Part shown: positions 50,561 through 62,335 of the stretch, in pieces
How the letters are laid out: every line of letters begins with the position of its first letter
Numbering within the stretch: position 1 is the stretch's first letter
Assembly: GCF_000247815.1 (NCBI RefSeq)
Contig: NC_021674.1
Coordinates: 27,096,331-27,160,330 of the forward strand
Direction of reading: 5' to 3'
Origin: Ficedula albicollis
Lineage: Eukaryota > Chordata > Aves > Passeriformes > Muscicapidae
Length of the DNA: 64,000 nucleotides
Program-made: the position numbers and the translations under genes
Notes under the pieces: model-generated
Seen by the model: the letters and a program-made list of their open reading frames with translations, nothing else
Told to the model about the DNA's origin: nothing
Databases searched by the model: none

Positions 50561-53500
50561 AATATGTGTAGCTGGATGTTCAATGGATTTAATCTGCTGT
50601 AGACTAGCTGTAATGTTTAGGGATAATGTTAAACATCTTCATTTATGGCAGTATCACAACTCTGTTAATTCATATTTTAAACTGAGCCTTGAACAAATGC
50701 ACTTCAGCAGCCACTTGTGCTTGCTAAGAGATTAAAGGCTCTGGGCCATGAGAAGAAAGGAAATCTCTATAGGTTGCTAGCTAATGGTTGTTTTCTTTAC
50801 TGTTGGAGTCAGTGAATTGAATTGTAATGGACTGGACTGACTCCACATATGGAAATTGCAAAGAACAGGATCATTTTTTTTCAGAGGAAAATTTCAGCTA
50901 TTCTGAAAGTCAGCGGTGCGCTTCAAAATGCTGGACTCCAAGACATTATTTGAAACTCTGACAGATCTTTTTTAGCATAATATTGCTTGCTTATATATGT
51001 GTTGGTACTTTGTATTAGCGCATGAATAGTTGCTATAAATATATTTGGTTTGACATCAGAGCCAGAGGTGCAGGTGGCATCATGTAAAAGCAACATGCAC
51101 CGTGCCACAACAGTGGGGAATACTTGATCAAGGAAGCACATGGATTTCATTGCTACCAATGTGCAACTAAAAATTGATTAGGGGAGTAAATCTGTGGGTC
51201 TGTGCTCTTTGCCGTGTTCCTGAGGCTTATCTAGCCTAAGCTGAATTCCCAGATTTGTCTCTTGCTGATACTGTCGTGACAGACTCAGACACATCATAGC
51301 TGCTTTGACTAAGTAGCAGAAGGGCAAAGTCTCCACCTCTGAAACTGCTCTTACTGCACAAAGCTAGACAGTGATGGGAGTTAATCGCTGAAACACGAAC
51401 AGACAGGACTAGCTTGTCATAATACGAAGCTATCAAATCTCAGCTCTGTAAAACTCTTCAATGTTTTGTCATGAACCGCTGTCAAACTCTTCTAATTTCA
51501 TGATTAATGCATTTGCAGAATGGTTTCCTCCCTTATGCTGTTGCCTGTAGCAATTTTTTAATGGAACTGGTCTTGGTCATATTTATTGAAAATGAGCTAC
51601 AATTCTGCATCTGCCTGTGTATAAATGTGTGTAAAAGCACAAAAAGGAGGAAATAATTCTCAGACCTAGCTCCATGCGTGGGAGAGCACTGCCCACATGG
51701 CCTGCCTTCCATTGTGCCCCTTGGATGGCAAAGAAGGAGGGCTGTGAGCATTGTCAGAAATCTGTATAAAGCTCCATGGGCATAATTCCTTTTCTCCCCA
51801 TGCAGGATGGGTTACATCTAGAAACAGTGCAATTAGGAACAGCTTCAACATCATATACTCCTGAAGAAAAACATAGTTAAAAAGAGCAATTGCTGACTTG
51901 TATACAGCCAAGTTTGGGGAGAATTTACATAATAATAAAGTCTCTTTCATAGTGTTTCCACATGAAGAAAAAGGCCTCCTTTTTCAGGGAATGTCTGGGG
52001 CTGCCCTTGAAGTACAGGAGTGATATTGGACTTCAACCAAACTGGTGAAATGAGATGGTCATTACATTTCTTGAAGCTCTGGCCACCAAGAAACTTGTAG
52101 ACAGTGGCTGAGAGGTCCCCACTGTCCCTCCTGGGGCAATCTGGCAGCCAGTGACCCAAGGTGTATGGAAAGTCCCTGGACATTTCATTTGAATTGAAAT
52201 TAATTCCCTTGAAAAATACTGCTAAACAACAGGTATTACAGGCTGTAATAACCACTGAGCTGCTCCTTGCCATAGTGGATTCCTGCCAGGACAGGATTTC
52301 CATCTCTTGTGAGATATTTCACATCAGCCTTGAGGTCTGGGACTCTTTGGACTTGGAGCTCTATGGATTTGCTTGTTTAAGACTATTGGTGTTTTCTTTA
52401 AGTTTTTAAGAAATAATAATAATTGTAAAAATCCTTGAAGAAAAGAAAACTACTGCTGGAGTGTGTTTCTTTTGGATTTTCTAAGAAGGTTTCTGAGGAG
52501 GGCACCTTCCTGACAATATAATTAAGCAATGAGACGTGACAGCTAGTCATTTCAGGGTTATTATTGTTCTGCCTAAGGTGGCATTGCAGGCATGAGGCTG
52601 AAGGGCGAGTGGCTTTAATCACCCATTAAGTGCAATAATCCCTTTGATATACCCTGTCTGGAGAAACTTACCAAAAAGGAATTTATTAACAATATTAAGA
52701 GGAACAGACGAACTGGTGAATGCACCCAGTGTGAATATTAATGTGGTAATAACATCACTGACAGACACTCAAAAAGGCTTATTTGTGTCAAGTTTTCCTC
52801 AGTGAAGAAACCCCAAAGGAGTTATTTTTAATAAGCAAAATATAGCAAGGACTTTTTTGTGGTTTCCTTTTTTCCTCCTTACATATTTGTCTTCTATACC
52901 TTGAGCACAGATCATATGGATATTAACATGGATGAGTTCATCCCTGCAGTACAGATGGATAAAAATGATGGTGGCCTGTGATAACACAGTGTCTGTCCAT
53001 AGCAGGCAAGTCTTCCATGAATTCCATTATTTGGGGATTCACAACCCTAGCTCATTTCAGTACCCTCACCTGGCACTCTGCTCTCAGGGAATGCAGCTCT
53101 TCCAAAGGAGAGAGTTCCTTCCTGCAGCATGTGAAGATGAGTGGTGTGGTTTCCACATCTGTTTCGGCTCGTAGAGCTGGGAATTGAACTGTATTCCTCA
53201 TGGCCATGCAGATGTAGATGCCAAATTGCCAAGCTACTTCATCAACCTAGTAAAATATTTTGATTGGTTTTAAAGGAAGGGCATAAAACATGGATATTTT
53301 CATATGAAATGGGTTATGGAAAGACATAATTTTTTAGAAAAACATAATTGTGTGGATATTTTAAATGCAAAGCTTTGTGTTAATGTGTCACTAAGTGGAG
53401 AAATCTGGTGCCAACATAAATGTTGGTAATACGTTCATCATATTTACAGGTCTGGAAATGTTTGCTTTTCCTTGGCCTCCTTTATGTATATTAATACATT

Positions 53501-54554
53501 AAAATAATCATCAAAATGTAAATATGAGAGTTAAAACATCTTCTTCATCCCAAAATTGCTCTAAGCTGTATAGAAAAGAGTATTTTGCTGAATTGGCCCT
53601 TGTTTGAACTTAGGTTTGCATATTTTGTGCTGTATAGAAAAAGCTTTGCCCTTTATTTGAAGTCAGTTTTGAGTGTGTAATTACCATGCTCCAATTTCCA
53701 TTTGAACAATCAGGGTTCTCCTGTCAGTCCTGTTTCAGAACACATGGGTTGAACAATTAAAAACTTCCTGTTGTGGGTGGAGAGGGGTAGGTTGTGAGGA
53801 TTTTGTTTCATTAAAGAGGGATAAAAATTGTAAACCTGACAACAAAAATTGATGAGAGTTGGACTTGTATTTCATTTTGTTTTTCCAGAAGATTTATGGA
53901 AATGCAGCATAGCAGAGCTCTTGACAGTGGTTCCCTAAAAAGAAAAAAGTATTAGTACTAAACCAAATGTATTCTTTGAACAATATTTGAAGAATTAGTC
54001 TTTAAAAAAATTGTCACATTCCTCTAAAGAAAGGGTTAAAAGAAATCTGCTAGTGTCCCTAGGGACAGGATAGTCCAGTTTTGAAAAAAGTCATTGTTAT
54101 ACTAGTAATAGGATATGCCTTAAGCTTGTTCTTATTTTCTTTACTGCAGGTTGAGAAAGTTTCTCTCCATCGTGTTCCATGCAGTTGTTCTAGAAAGGAA
54201 TGGCAAAACTGTGCAGGGCTTTGCAACAAGAAAAACTCCTCTTCCTGTAAAGGCAAGACCCTGCCAAAATAAATAGGGACATCAGCAAATTGTAACAGAT
54301 GGTAATTTCTTTTTAACATGTGTGTATGTATTATATGTAATATGAACACCAATATACAGTGTGTATGGATGTGTGTATTTACTTGCATTTGCAAATGTAT
54401 CAATATTTTCAAGAATATAGGTTCTGGAGCCTATATTAATCAATGCAAGCTTTCCTGGAAACTGAGCTCTCAGCACGGCCCAGCCTGCTCACAAGTGCAG
54501 CTTGCAGAATCCTGAGACGGGGGTTACTGTGCTGGGATGCAAAAGCTAATTTCT

Positions 54555-54566
54555 TAATCATGATTA
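54555..54566. promoter_or_regulatory. 12-bp palindrome TAATCATGATTA
   Basis: A perfect palindrome of two TAAT cores facing each other across CATG, within AATTTCTTAATCATGATTAG. Facing TAAT half-sites bind dimers of paired-class homeodomains, although their preferred spacing is 2-3 bp rather than the 4 bp seen here. No supporting context is visible. Confidence 0.2.
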
Positions 54567-55630
54567 GGTTACCAAAAGCAATGCAAGCTCTCGATGCCTG
54601 AACAGCCAGATGAAAATGGCATGGTCTGGTGATTAGAAGGTTTTAGTAGGAAATAATACTTTTCTTGTCACTGGGCTGTGCTGGCAGAAGGAGCGCAGCA
54701 GCTGGAACACATATGCAGAGTGTTTACTGGAGCGACTCTTACACTTTCAGACAGAAGGAAATCCTGTGCAGGATTGGAAAGCGCAGAGAGCCGTCACCAG
54801 GGAATAGGCTGTCTGTGTGTCTCCATGAAATAAAAGCTGTGTGGACCACAGACCCTGCAGTGGGCACTTCCTGCCCCCTTCACTGCAGCAGCTCGAGATT
54901 GCTTTTTCTTTCTGCCTTTTTTTTTTTTTTTAAATTTTGCTGGAAGTTATAAAATCTACCAGTATTATCAGCAGAAACACCGATGAAGCTCAGGATTTAC
55001 TTTGTATCAAACTTCAAAAATCTCTTTAAGGGTGGGGGTTTGTTGGCTTTTATTGTTGTTATTTGGCAAAAGGAGAACCTGCAAATTTGGCCATTGTTCA
55101 GGTTGCATAGTTTAGGCTAATAAGACATCTGATATTGCTTGAGGTGTTTTTTTCAATTTTTTTTATTTCTCAAAGCTGTGTAGATTTCTAACTAGTATGA
55201 ATGCATTTAAACCAGTAGCAAACCCTGGCACCCAAGGGCTGCTAACACAAGGAATATTTCAGATTGTTTGCTGATCTTTTAGCAATGACCGGTATCTGCT
55301 AATGAATAAGAAAATGCATTCATTATCCAAATAATTTTAAAGATCCTAAATTAATGATGTGTTTATGTGGCAGATTTGTGGGAGGGATTTCAAATATAAT
55401 CACTATCAATCTGGCTAGAGCCAGAATAAATTTTATGAAAAGTAAAACAAACTGTTGCACAGACAAAATAGGCCTTTGGGGGCTCACACAAAAATAAGTG
55501 TTTTCTTACTTAGCTGTGTATAATATTCTGTTCATATCTTGTCCAGATAGAATCTCTATATATATAACATTGTTGTTAAAGCTTAGGAGAGTCAACATAT
55601 GCCACTACCAAAAGGGGAGGAGAGAAAAAC

Positions 55631-55718
55631 ATGGAAGATAGAAATACATATTTAAAATGTTTCTTTCAAAAGAGCAAGCCGTGCCCAGCTACCTGTCAGA
55701 CACGGTCCGATTGGAAAG
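55631..55718 (+). other. Candidate first/alternative coding exon (hypothesis)
   Basis: From an ATG at 55631 a frame is open for 29 codons and one base up to a strong donor (GGAAAG|GTGAGTATG, starting 55719). It begins MEDRNTYLKCFFQ and continues SKPCPATCQTRSDWK, with three cysteines. CpGs cluster in the last third, unusual in this CpG-poor DNA. If unspliced, the frame stops nine codons past the donor. A second reading has an acceptor at TTTCTTTCAAAAG and an internal exon of 46 bp. I recognise no protein, and no partner exon can be assigned within the window. Confidence 0.2.
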
Positions 55719-57144
55719 GTGAGTATGAAACACAAAATCTTTAATTCCAGGATGGAGGCCTTTTGCAGAAATATGTGACTATGTTGGGGTGTAGGTTCTG
55801 GAAACCCCAGATGCTGCTGTCACCACTAATAAAATTATTGCAAGGTTCAAACTTTTGGTGGAGTTCCTGCATATGTTCTTTTACTGAACGGAAACGTCAG
55901 ATTTAATCGGACGGAAAGAGAGGTGAGGCCCCAGTTTGGGAAGCACGGGAGCGGCGCTGATCCAGGAGCAGTGGCCTGCAGCCCCAGCCCGTGCCATCTG
56001 CTCTGCTCTGGGCTCAGTGACACGCCATGGGTGGGGGAAGCTGTGCTGGTGTCTGGGTGATGGGCACCCAGCTTGGAAATGCTGCTTTGGGCTGGGGTGC
56101 TGAGGGCTACCGAGCACAGAGGCTGACTCCTCGTGGACAGGCTCCAGTAATCAGTATCACTGACAAGGAAAGGCTTAAATTCCTGTTTGCATGTTCCAGT
56201 AAAAATGCATCAATAATTTTTAATTGTTTTAACACTGTTCTGCAAATATGTTTTAAGGATATTTTTGCCTGATAAAGAGCTTTTGAGTAGCTGAAGGCAT
56301 GTCACCATCTTTCATTCACAAGTTCAAATGTATTACAGACAGCTGCCAAAAAAATCTGCTTTTGCATCCTTGTCCAGCTTGCTTTAAGTCAGTGTAATGG
56401 GAGTATGTGGCTGTCATTCAAACAGATGAAAACTTTTGGCATTGAAAAGATATCAAGGGGTCTCTGTTTTTAAAAGGAAATATACCCCTTTCTATTATTG
56501 CATGATTTCTTGATCAGATAAATCCCATCTTGTGCTAACGTTTAAATTAAATGCACTGCTTTCTGACCCAACAACAACAAAAGCAAACCCACTCATTGCC
56601 AAGTATCATAAGCTCTTAAAATACATTCAGACAGTGCGATGATATTAGTAGGGAAGCAAATATCAGGTTTTGTCTGACAAAGCAAACCACACAATGGAAT
56701 ATGAGAAGTGCTGTGCTTACTGACTTCAGGATAAAATGAAAGACAGAAGCCCTATCAAAAATTATACTAATAATCTAATACTGTACATTTATATGGAGAC
56801 TTGGCCTGGAATATCTCAAGGATGCTTCACAGAGAAAGACGTTTTAATCTTATCTCTCCATCTAGGTGACCAAGTAAAGAGGTTAAACAATTTGAACTCT
56901 GATTTCAAAAAAAGCATTTTCCAAGGTGTACTTGGCAAAGACTCTAAGAAACTAGGTTGTATTGCAGAAAAAAAATAAAATACAGCAGTAGACTGGGTAA
57001 TCACTAAACTCCACCAGAATTTAGTAAATTGGACAAAGCTTCATTGTGTTCTTGCCTGTGTTTTGAACTCCCTGTTAAGCATCTCTACTAGTTATATTTA
57101 GGGGTATGAGGAGGTGCTGGGATGGACTTTTGGTCTTAGGTACT

Positions 57145-57188
57145 GTGGCTGTACATAGCAGAGTTGGTGGCTGTACATAGCAGAGTTG
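57145..57188. repeat. Perfect 22-bp tandem duplication
   Basis: A 22-bp unit beginning GTGGCTGTACATAGCAG occurs twice back to back (57145-57166, 57167-57188) with no mismatch. Identity of the copies suggests a recent slippage duplication. Confidence 0.95.
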
Positions 57189-60015
57189 GGCATAAAGCTT
57201 GGCTTGCACTTTTCTTCAAGCCTGTAGTCATCATGGATAAACATGCATCCACAATCCGTAATCTGCTAACATATTGATAATTCTTCCTTTTCAAAACTGG
57301 TGGGAAAATTGTTCAGGCACTATAATATGATTGATAGGAAGGCTGAGTTTCCTGATTTGTGTGTTACTATTCAGATAGAGAGATCAAACCTACTCTGAAG
57401 GGAAGATAACTGAGCTCTGTGTTTTAGCCAAAAGGATGAACTGTGGAAACAATACCATTCTAGTTCTGGTAGGTGCATGACAATTTCCAACAGCACAGTT
57501 CAGCTGCATCAGCAGTTTCTCTGGCCATATCTATTGTCCTGCAGGGTGTTCTGCACCAGAGGGGCACCTGGTTCTTTGTGGATCTCAGTAAGAAAGGCAC
57601 ACCTGGAAAAAACATACATTTCTTTTATAACAATAAGATAGAAATAGGAAAATTATATAGATAGTGAGTAAATCTTACATCCCTTTGGATGCCAGGAATC
57701 CTGCTTCCGTCCTGTATCAGATGAATCCCAATTCTCTTTGCCTGCTGATGTTCATAGTAGTTTGCATAATCATCTTCATTTACATGGAGAATACACAGAA
57801 GCTGGTTGAGTGATGATCCCTTTTTTTTTATCCTGGGCAGATTTTGTTCTTCTTTTATTTTTAAAAATCTGGTGTATCACCTTAGCACATGGCCAGAGAG
57901 CCTTCTAATGGAAGGCAAGCTAGTCTTGATTTCTGTGTTAAATTTGTAAGGTTATGCAACACTATGTATTTTGGACATCCATAACTCTCTGCTTCCTTGT
58001 CTTTGTTGCAGGGTTATTGATAATGATTATTGTATAATCCAACTTTAAAAAATCTCAAAGAACAAAAAAAAAGCTGGAGCATCAGTACATTCTCTGTAAT
58101 TGCATGCTTATGATAGGTCTTGAACCAAACTTCTGGAAATAATGGAAGAAATACAGACATCTTAAACACCAAGAAATGGTTATTTCAGCTTTCTTTGGTA
58201 GTGTGAAGGACATTGGTAAAGAGAGTAAGCTTATTTGTATACTGGAAAGCCATCTAGCACAGGTTTATTCCTTACTGAGGAGTTAAAGAATTCTTTGTAG
58301 AGAAGCCAATCTCTTTCTCAAGGAGTTGAGCTCATCTGTCTGATATCTTCCACGCATTATCAAGCTGTTGTCTTCAACTGTTTTGATAAAAAACTGAAGA
58401 AGGATGCTCCTGGCATCCAAGGCATCCTGAATCCAAGGATTCAGTCAAGACAATAAAATCTGGATACCCAAGCATTTATCATGGAAACAGACTTTAGAAC
58501 GAATTTCACTCTGGGTATAACTGCAACAGTGACATGATAAAGGAAATAGAAAGCTTTGTGGGAAAAATGTCCTTGTGCCTTGTTTGAGTTCTTTCTGTCA
58601 ATAAGCAGGCTTAAATGCTACAGCTATTATGTAAACAGGAATGTGTAAATATGTTGCATTTGAAAATTTGTGTGAATTTGATTCCCTGTCAGTGATTAAA
58701 GGGCCTCACTGCTTGATGTCCACCAATTGTGCACAGAACCAGCCAAGGTTTGAACTGTAACAACTAAAGTGTATAATACTAGTTTGTTAGTGCAGAAATT
58801 CGATATTTGTCTACATCCTGTTTTGAAACAGGATATAATACAGTAGGGGCTGCTGATGGAGTGTGACTCTACCTGTACAACAGGGTGCTGTGCTGCAGAG
58901 GCAAAGCAGGTCAGATACAGTGAGATGGTGTTCTGGACAGGAGAGTTCAGTGCATACAGATTATGGGGACTGTCATCTGCTTGACAATCTTTGCACACTC
59001 TAGGGAGTAACTTACAGCACTCCTGAGCTTTGCTCTTAGTATTGACAGTCTTTGGCCAAAATGTAAATCCCAACCTTTTGCTGTCTGTCACTGGTTGAAA
59101 TTTACCAAATATCAACCTGCTTACATTTCAAACTCAAGTGTCAGCTTCTATGTCAGATCCTTTATTCTTCTGTGCATCTTTGGTTAGTGGTAAATTGTTC
59201 TGAATAATAAAAGAGAACTATTTCCATCATGCTAACTTTTGCAAGCAATGCCTCTTCAGCATCCTCTTTACTTTTAAATTCAGCCATGGAAGGGATTCTT
59301 CTGCTCCTGTGGCTCAATTCATGCCTATAGTTAAAGGAAAGCATTTACCTTCTGAAAGGATCTTTTGTGTTGGTAAATACTTTTATGGAGTAGATGGCAC
59401 TTTTAGAAGGCTCTGCCTAAAGGAAATCCAGCATGTTTTCCAGATTATAATCAGAGCCTTTCTTCAAACATCCATGAGGTTGGTAAAAGAAAATAGGAAT
59501 AGGAATACACAGCACTAATCAATAGGAGACAGATACACTTGTTTCATATTTTGTTGAGCCAAGATACAGCCAAGAATTACTGACCTTTTACATGCTGACT
59601 TTGGAATAATAATTTCTTTTTAGCTATGCCTAATAAGTAAGGAGACAAATATTTCAGGGTGACTGTAAATCAGAATCTAAACAGAAAGTAATTTTATGCA
59701 GTGAAAAGTTTACTTATCAATATGAAGTTTCAATTTTGATATTAGAATTAATGAGCTCTGCCTTTCCTTCTTGATAGATATTTAAGGCCTGCCGAAGAGT
59801 TAAATGGCAAAAGTAATTTCTTTCTAATCAGCTCAGTTACTTCTTTTTTTAGCCATTTACAATATCCAGCTTATTTTGGTGGAAATACTAGTAGTTCTTT
59901 CATTAAATTTGTGAGGGAAAAAATTGCCGAACATTTTTTCATAGCCATGATTTTTGATGTATTGCTCCAGATGTAAGGAAGCTGTATTGTGTGTTCTGAG
60001 GTTTTCCTATTGAGC

Positions 60016-60035
60016 ATTTCTGAAATTTCAGAAAT
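60016..60035. repeat. Perfect 20-bp palindrome
   Basis: ATTTCTGAAATTTCAGAAAT reads the same on both strands. It contains TGAAATTTCA, two facing heat-shock-type units (nGAAnnTTCn), but lacks the third unit usually needed for HSF trimers. Confidence 0.85.
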
Positions 60036-61027
60036 GAACACTAAGTAGGTCTAAAAGATACAGTATGGGGTGCATGAGAGATGTTTTTGACACAATAGGG
60101 TCAGAGAAGTTAAAGACACGTTCTTTGTTGGCAATTTTGGCAGAAATACTGAAACACAATGTGGGAACTGCAAACCTTATGACATTCAGTAAAATGTGAA
60201 AAGCTTCATGTCTGTAATATACGACTTGATGTCATGTATATGAGTTGGTAGCTTTTGCACTATATATAATGAATCTCACTTTTTTTTTTTGTCTGAAGTT
60301 TGAAAAGATTTTCCCAGTTTAAATAACTCATGCTTGAAGTGCAGTGTGAATTTAAAACTCCCTGTTGTCCGAGTGTAAAAAAGTTCATTTCATGATATGG
60401 CAAGTGTGTTCTTACCTCAATGGGTCCTTGTAAAATTGTAAACCATTTTGAGAAAGCTTTGCTGTCTAAATGAAGGTTGTATAAAGAAAGGCATGTATAG
60501 AAACAGGGAACCCATTTCCCAGCTATGTCACTGGAAGTTGAAGTTCTGTTATAGTCCCCCGTTACTTTGCTGTGTCTTTTATTTGCTGCTCTTGTGTTGG
60601 CTGCAGTAAATATAACACAACTAGACCTCTCTGCTTTTGCCAGCTGAGCTTCCCTGGTTCCTCTGTTGGAGTGTAGCATTGTGTTTTGGGAGGCAGCACC
60701 AGCTTTTCAGAGCCATTTCAGAAAAAGGTCTTTAGGCCTTTTCTTTGTTCATGCTGTATTCAACTCTATTTGCACTGAGGGAAGTGGGAAGCTCCAGCAC
60801 ACTGGGTATATTGTAGTGGAGATGCCCATTTGACTGGGAGAGGGACTGTCTGCATGACAGCAGGATAGGAAAACAGGAAGGGCAGTGGAGACACCTAAAA
60901 CCAGCTGTACTGGATCCAGCCAAAGGCTTGTGCTCTGAATAAGGCAAATCCAGAGATAATTCACCTGTGATATGTACTGAAGTGCCATTGCAGAAACATG
61001 ACAGCAAAACTCAGTCTGAAACCTGGT

Positions 61028-61430
61028 CAGAGGAGAGGCCATCAGTGCCACAAAGCTGATTGGGACACCTGACATATGATGAGAGGCTGAGGGAGCTGGA
61101 ACTGTTCAGCCTGGAGGATGCTCGGGGGCTCTTATCAATGTGTGTGTGGAGAAGTTAAAAAGGTGGAACCAGACTCTTCTCAGTAGTGCCCAGTGAGGAC
61201 AAGAAGAAATGGTGAAAACACAGAAAAACCCATTTAAACGTAAGCAGACAATCTTATCTTGTGACAGTGATCAAACACTGGACACTGGAATGGCTCACAC
61301 AGACAGGTTGTGGAACCTTCATCCTTGCAGGTATTCAAAACTCAGCTGGCTGTAGCCCTGTTTAGAGCAGGGGGCTGGACTAGATCATTTCCTGAGGTGC
61401 TTCCCCACCTCAACTGTCCTGGAAAACTGC
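61028..61430 (+). mobile_element. CR1 LINE: ORF2 C-terminus and 3' end (sense)
   Basis: Consecutive CR1 landmarks run in order: AGAGGCCATC, TATGATGAGAGGCTGAGG, GTTCAGCCTGGAG (61104-61116), TCTTATCAATGTGTG, CCAGACTCTTCTCAGTAGTG, GGACAAGAAGAAATGG, ACACTGGAATGGCTCACACA, GGTTGTGGAACCTTCATCC, ATTCAAAACTCAGCTGGC and GGACTAGAT (61377-61385). They cover the tail of ORF2 after the reverse transcriptase (typically ERLRELELFSLE) plus the 3' UTR. Frameshifts and stops break the frame and the terminal octamers are lost near 61430. It is 5'-truncated and inactive. Confidence 0.95.
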
Positions 61431-61939
61431 ATGTAGATGTGCCAGGAATTTGAGCATATGCTGGTTTGGGTGCCACTAGTGCCTATAACCCGTATTTTCC
61501 TTTTTCTGCTCTTCTTTCTGGTGCTTGCAGGCACAGACATATGTCTTCATTTTCCATTCATGCAGTCTTAGCATTTCTACTAAAAATTTGTGCGCTCCAA
61601 CAGTCTTTACTGTACTCCCACAGACCTTCACGACTAAAGTCTTTATCCATGGATTTAATGGCCCGGGTGACCTTCTATTTTCTATTATTTTGTCAAATTG
61701 TTTGTTGTATAAATTTATAGTTGGAGGCTTCTTCCTTCCACAACATTGGATGGTAATTAATGTATGATAATCCCATGAGGGATAAGTACTTCCTTTTATT
61801 TGCTTTATAGCTGCTGCCTGGGAGTTTGCTTTGGCATCCCCTGGATCTTGTGTCAGAAAAAATAACAAATAATGGGCCCTTATTAACCTTTATATTCCAG
61901 TCATGGTTTGAAGACTCTACCATATCTTCCATCAGTCAT
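61431..61939. other. Non-coding gap between two LINE pieces
   Basis: Minus frame 61476-61868 (130 codons) and plus frame 61466-61720 overlap and resemble nothing. The sequence may be further decayed LINE flank, but I cannot align it to one. Confidence 0.4.
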
Positions 61940-62335
61940 TTCTATTCCAAACTGAGGAAACACAGTCTATTTCCCCCCTTCCAGGAGTCACTCCAGACTG
62001 CTGACCATTCTTCTTGCTTTTCTCTGTTCTTTTCCTGCTAGGGCATGTGATTTTTGAGATTTAGGAATTAAAAGTGTGCACAGCACAGGCAGAATGAGCT
62101 GCTGAACCATGGCATAATATTGTGTTTGTATTTGTGTATTTTGTTTGCATTTTTTTCACTGCTCCTAATAACTCCTAAAATGCCATTTTCTTCATGTGCC
62201 TTTACTGACCACCAAAGTTTTCAGCTCATTTATTCTTTCAAGGAATCTGAACAGATCTGTTTTGCATTTCATTCCAATGCTGAAGACACCTAGATTGACA
62301 TCCCAGATTAATCCTATATATATTTAATTGGGAAC
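61940..62335 (-). mobile_element. Old CR1/L3-type LINE, ORF2 C-terminal part (antisense)
   Basis: Read on the plus strand it follows the reverse complement of amniote CR1/L3-clade ORF2: TCTATTCCAAACTGAGG, CTGACCATTCTTCTTGCTTT then TCTCTG, CTAATAACTCCTAAAATG, and GTTTTCAG. On the minus strand about 62150-62220 encodes VKAHEENGILGVIRSS, the conserved post-RT stretch (usually close to KKANGILGxIR). It is joined directly at about 62335 to sequence from upstream of the RT core, so the catalytic motifs are deleted. It is clearly older than the sense CR1 at 61028. Confidence 0.75.

Larger units (their letters stand above)
48025..55630. other. Long non-coding stretch, no gene recognised
   Basis: Frames of up to 118 codons (51947-52303, minus) have no family resemblance. 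Small items are a (GGAT)4 run at 49615-49630, 15 T at 54917-54931, and the motif clusters at 50430-50560 and 54555-54566 listed separately. Confidence 0.5.
55719..61027. other. Non-coding stretch, one GC-rich patch
   Basis: 55900-56140 is the most GC-rich short patch here, with CpGs, but has no TATA box or recognisable exon. Minus frames of 139 codons at 58696-59115 and at 60260-60679 have no domains. A 22-bp tandem duplication (57145-57188) and a 20-bp palindrome (60016-60035) are listed separately. Confidence 0.5.

Noticed and set aside
53095..53205. MIR-like word AGAGCTGGGAATTGAAC
   Set aside because: Only about 17 bases match the SINE core; the flanks do not follow the consensus convincingly.
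58696..59115. 139-codon minus-strand frame
   Set aside because: No domain and no family resemblance; composition matches the surrounding non-coding DNA.
60260..60679. 139-codon minus-strand frame
   Set aside because: Contains a lysine run encoded by a T-rich tract and nothing recognisable; looks like chance.
61476..61868. 130-codon minus-strand frame between two LINE pieces
   Set aside because: Could not be matched to CR1 ORF2 or any other protein; overlaps plus-strand frames of similar quality.
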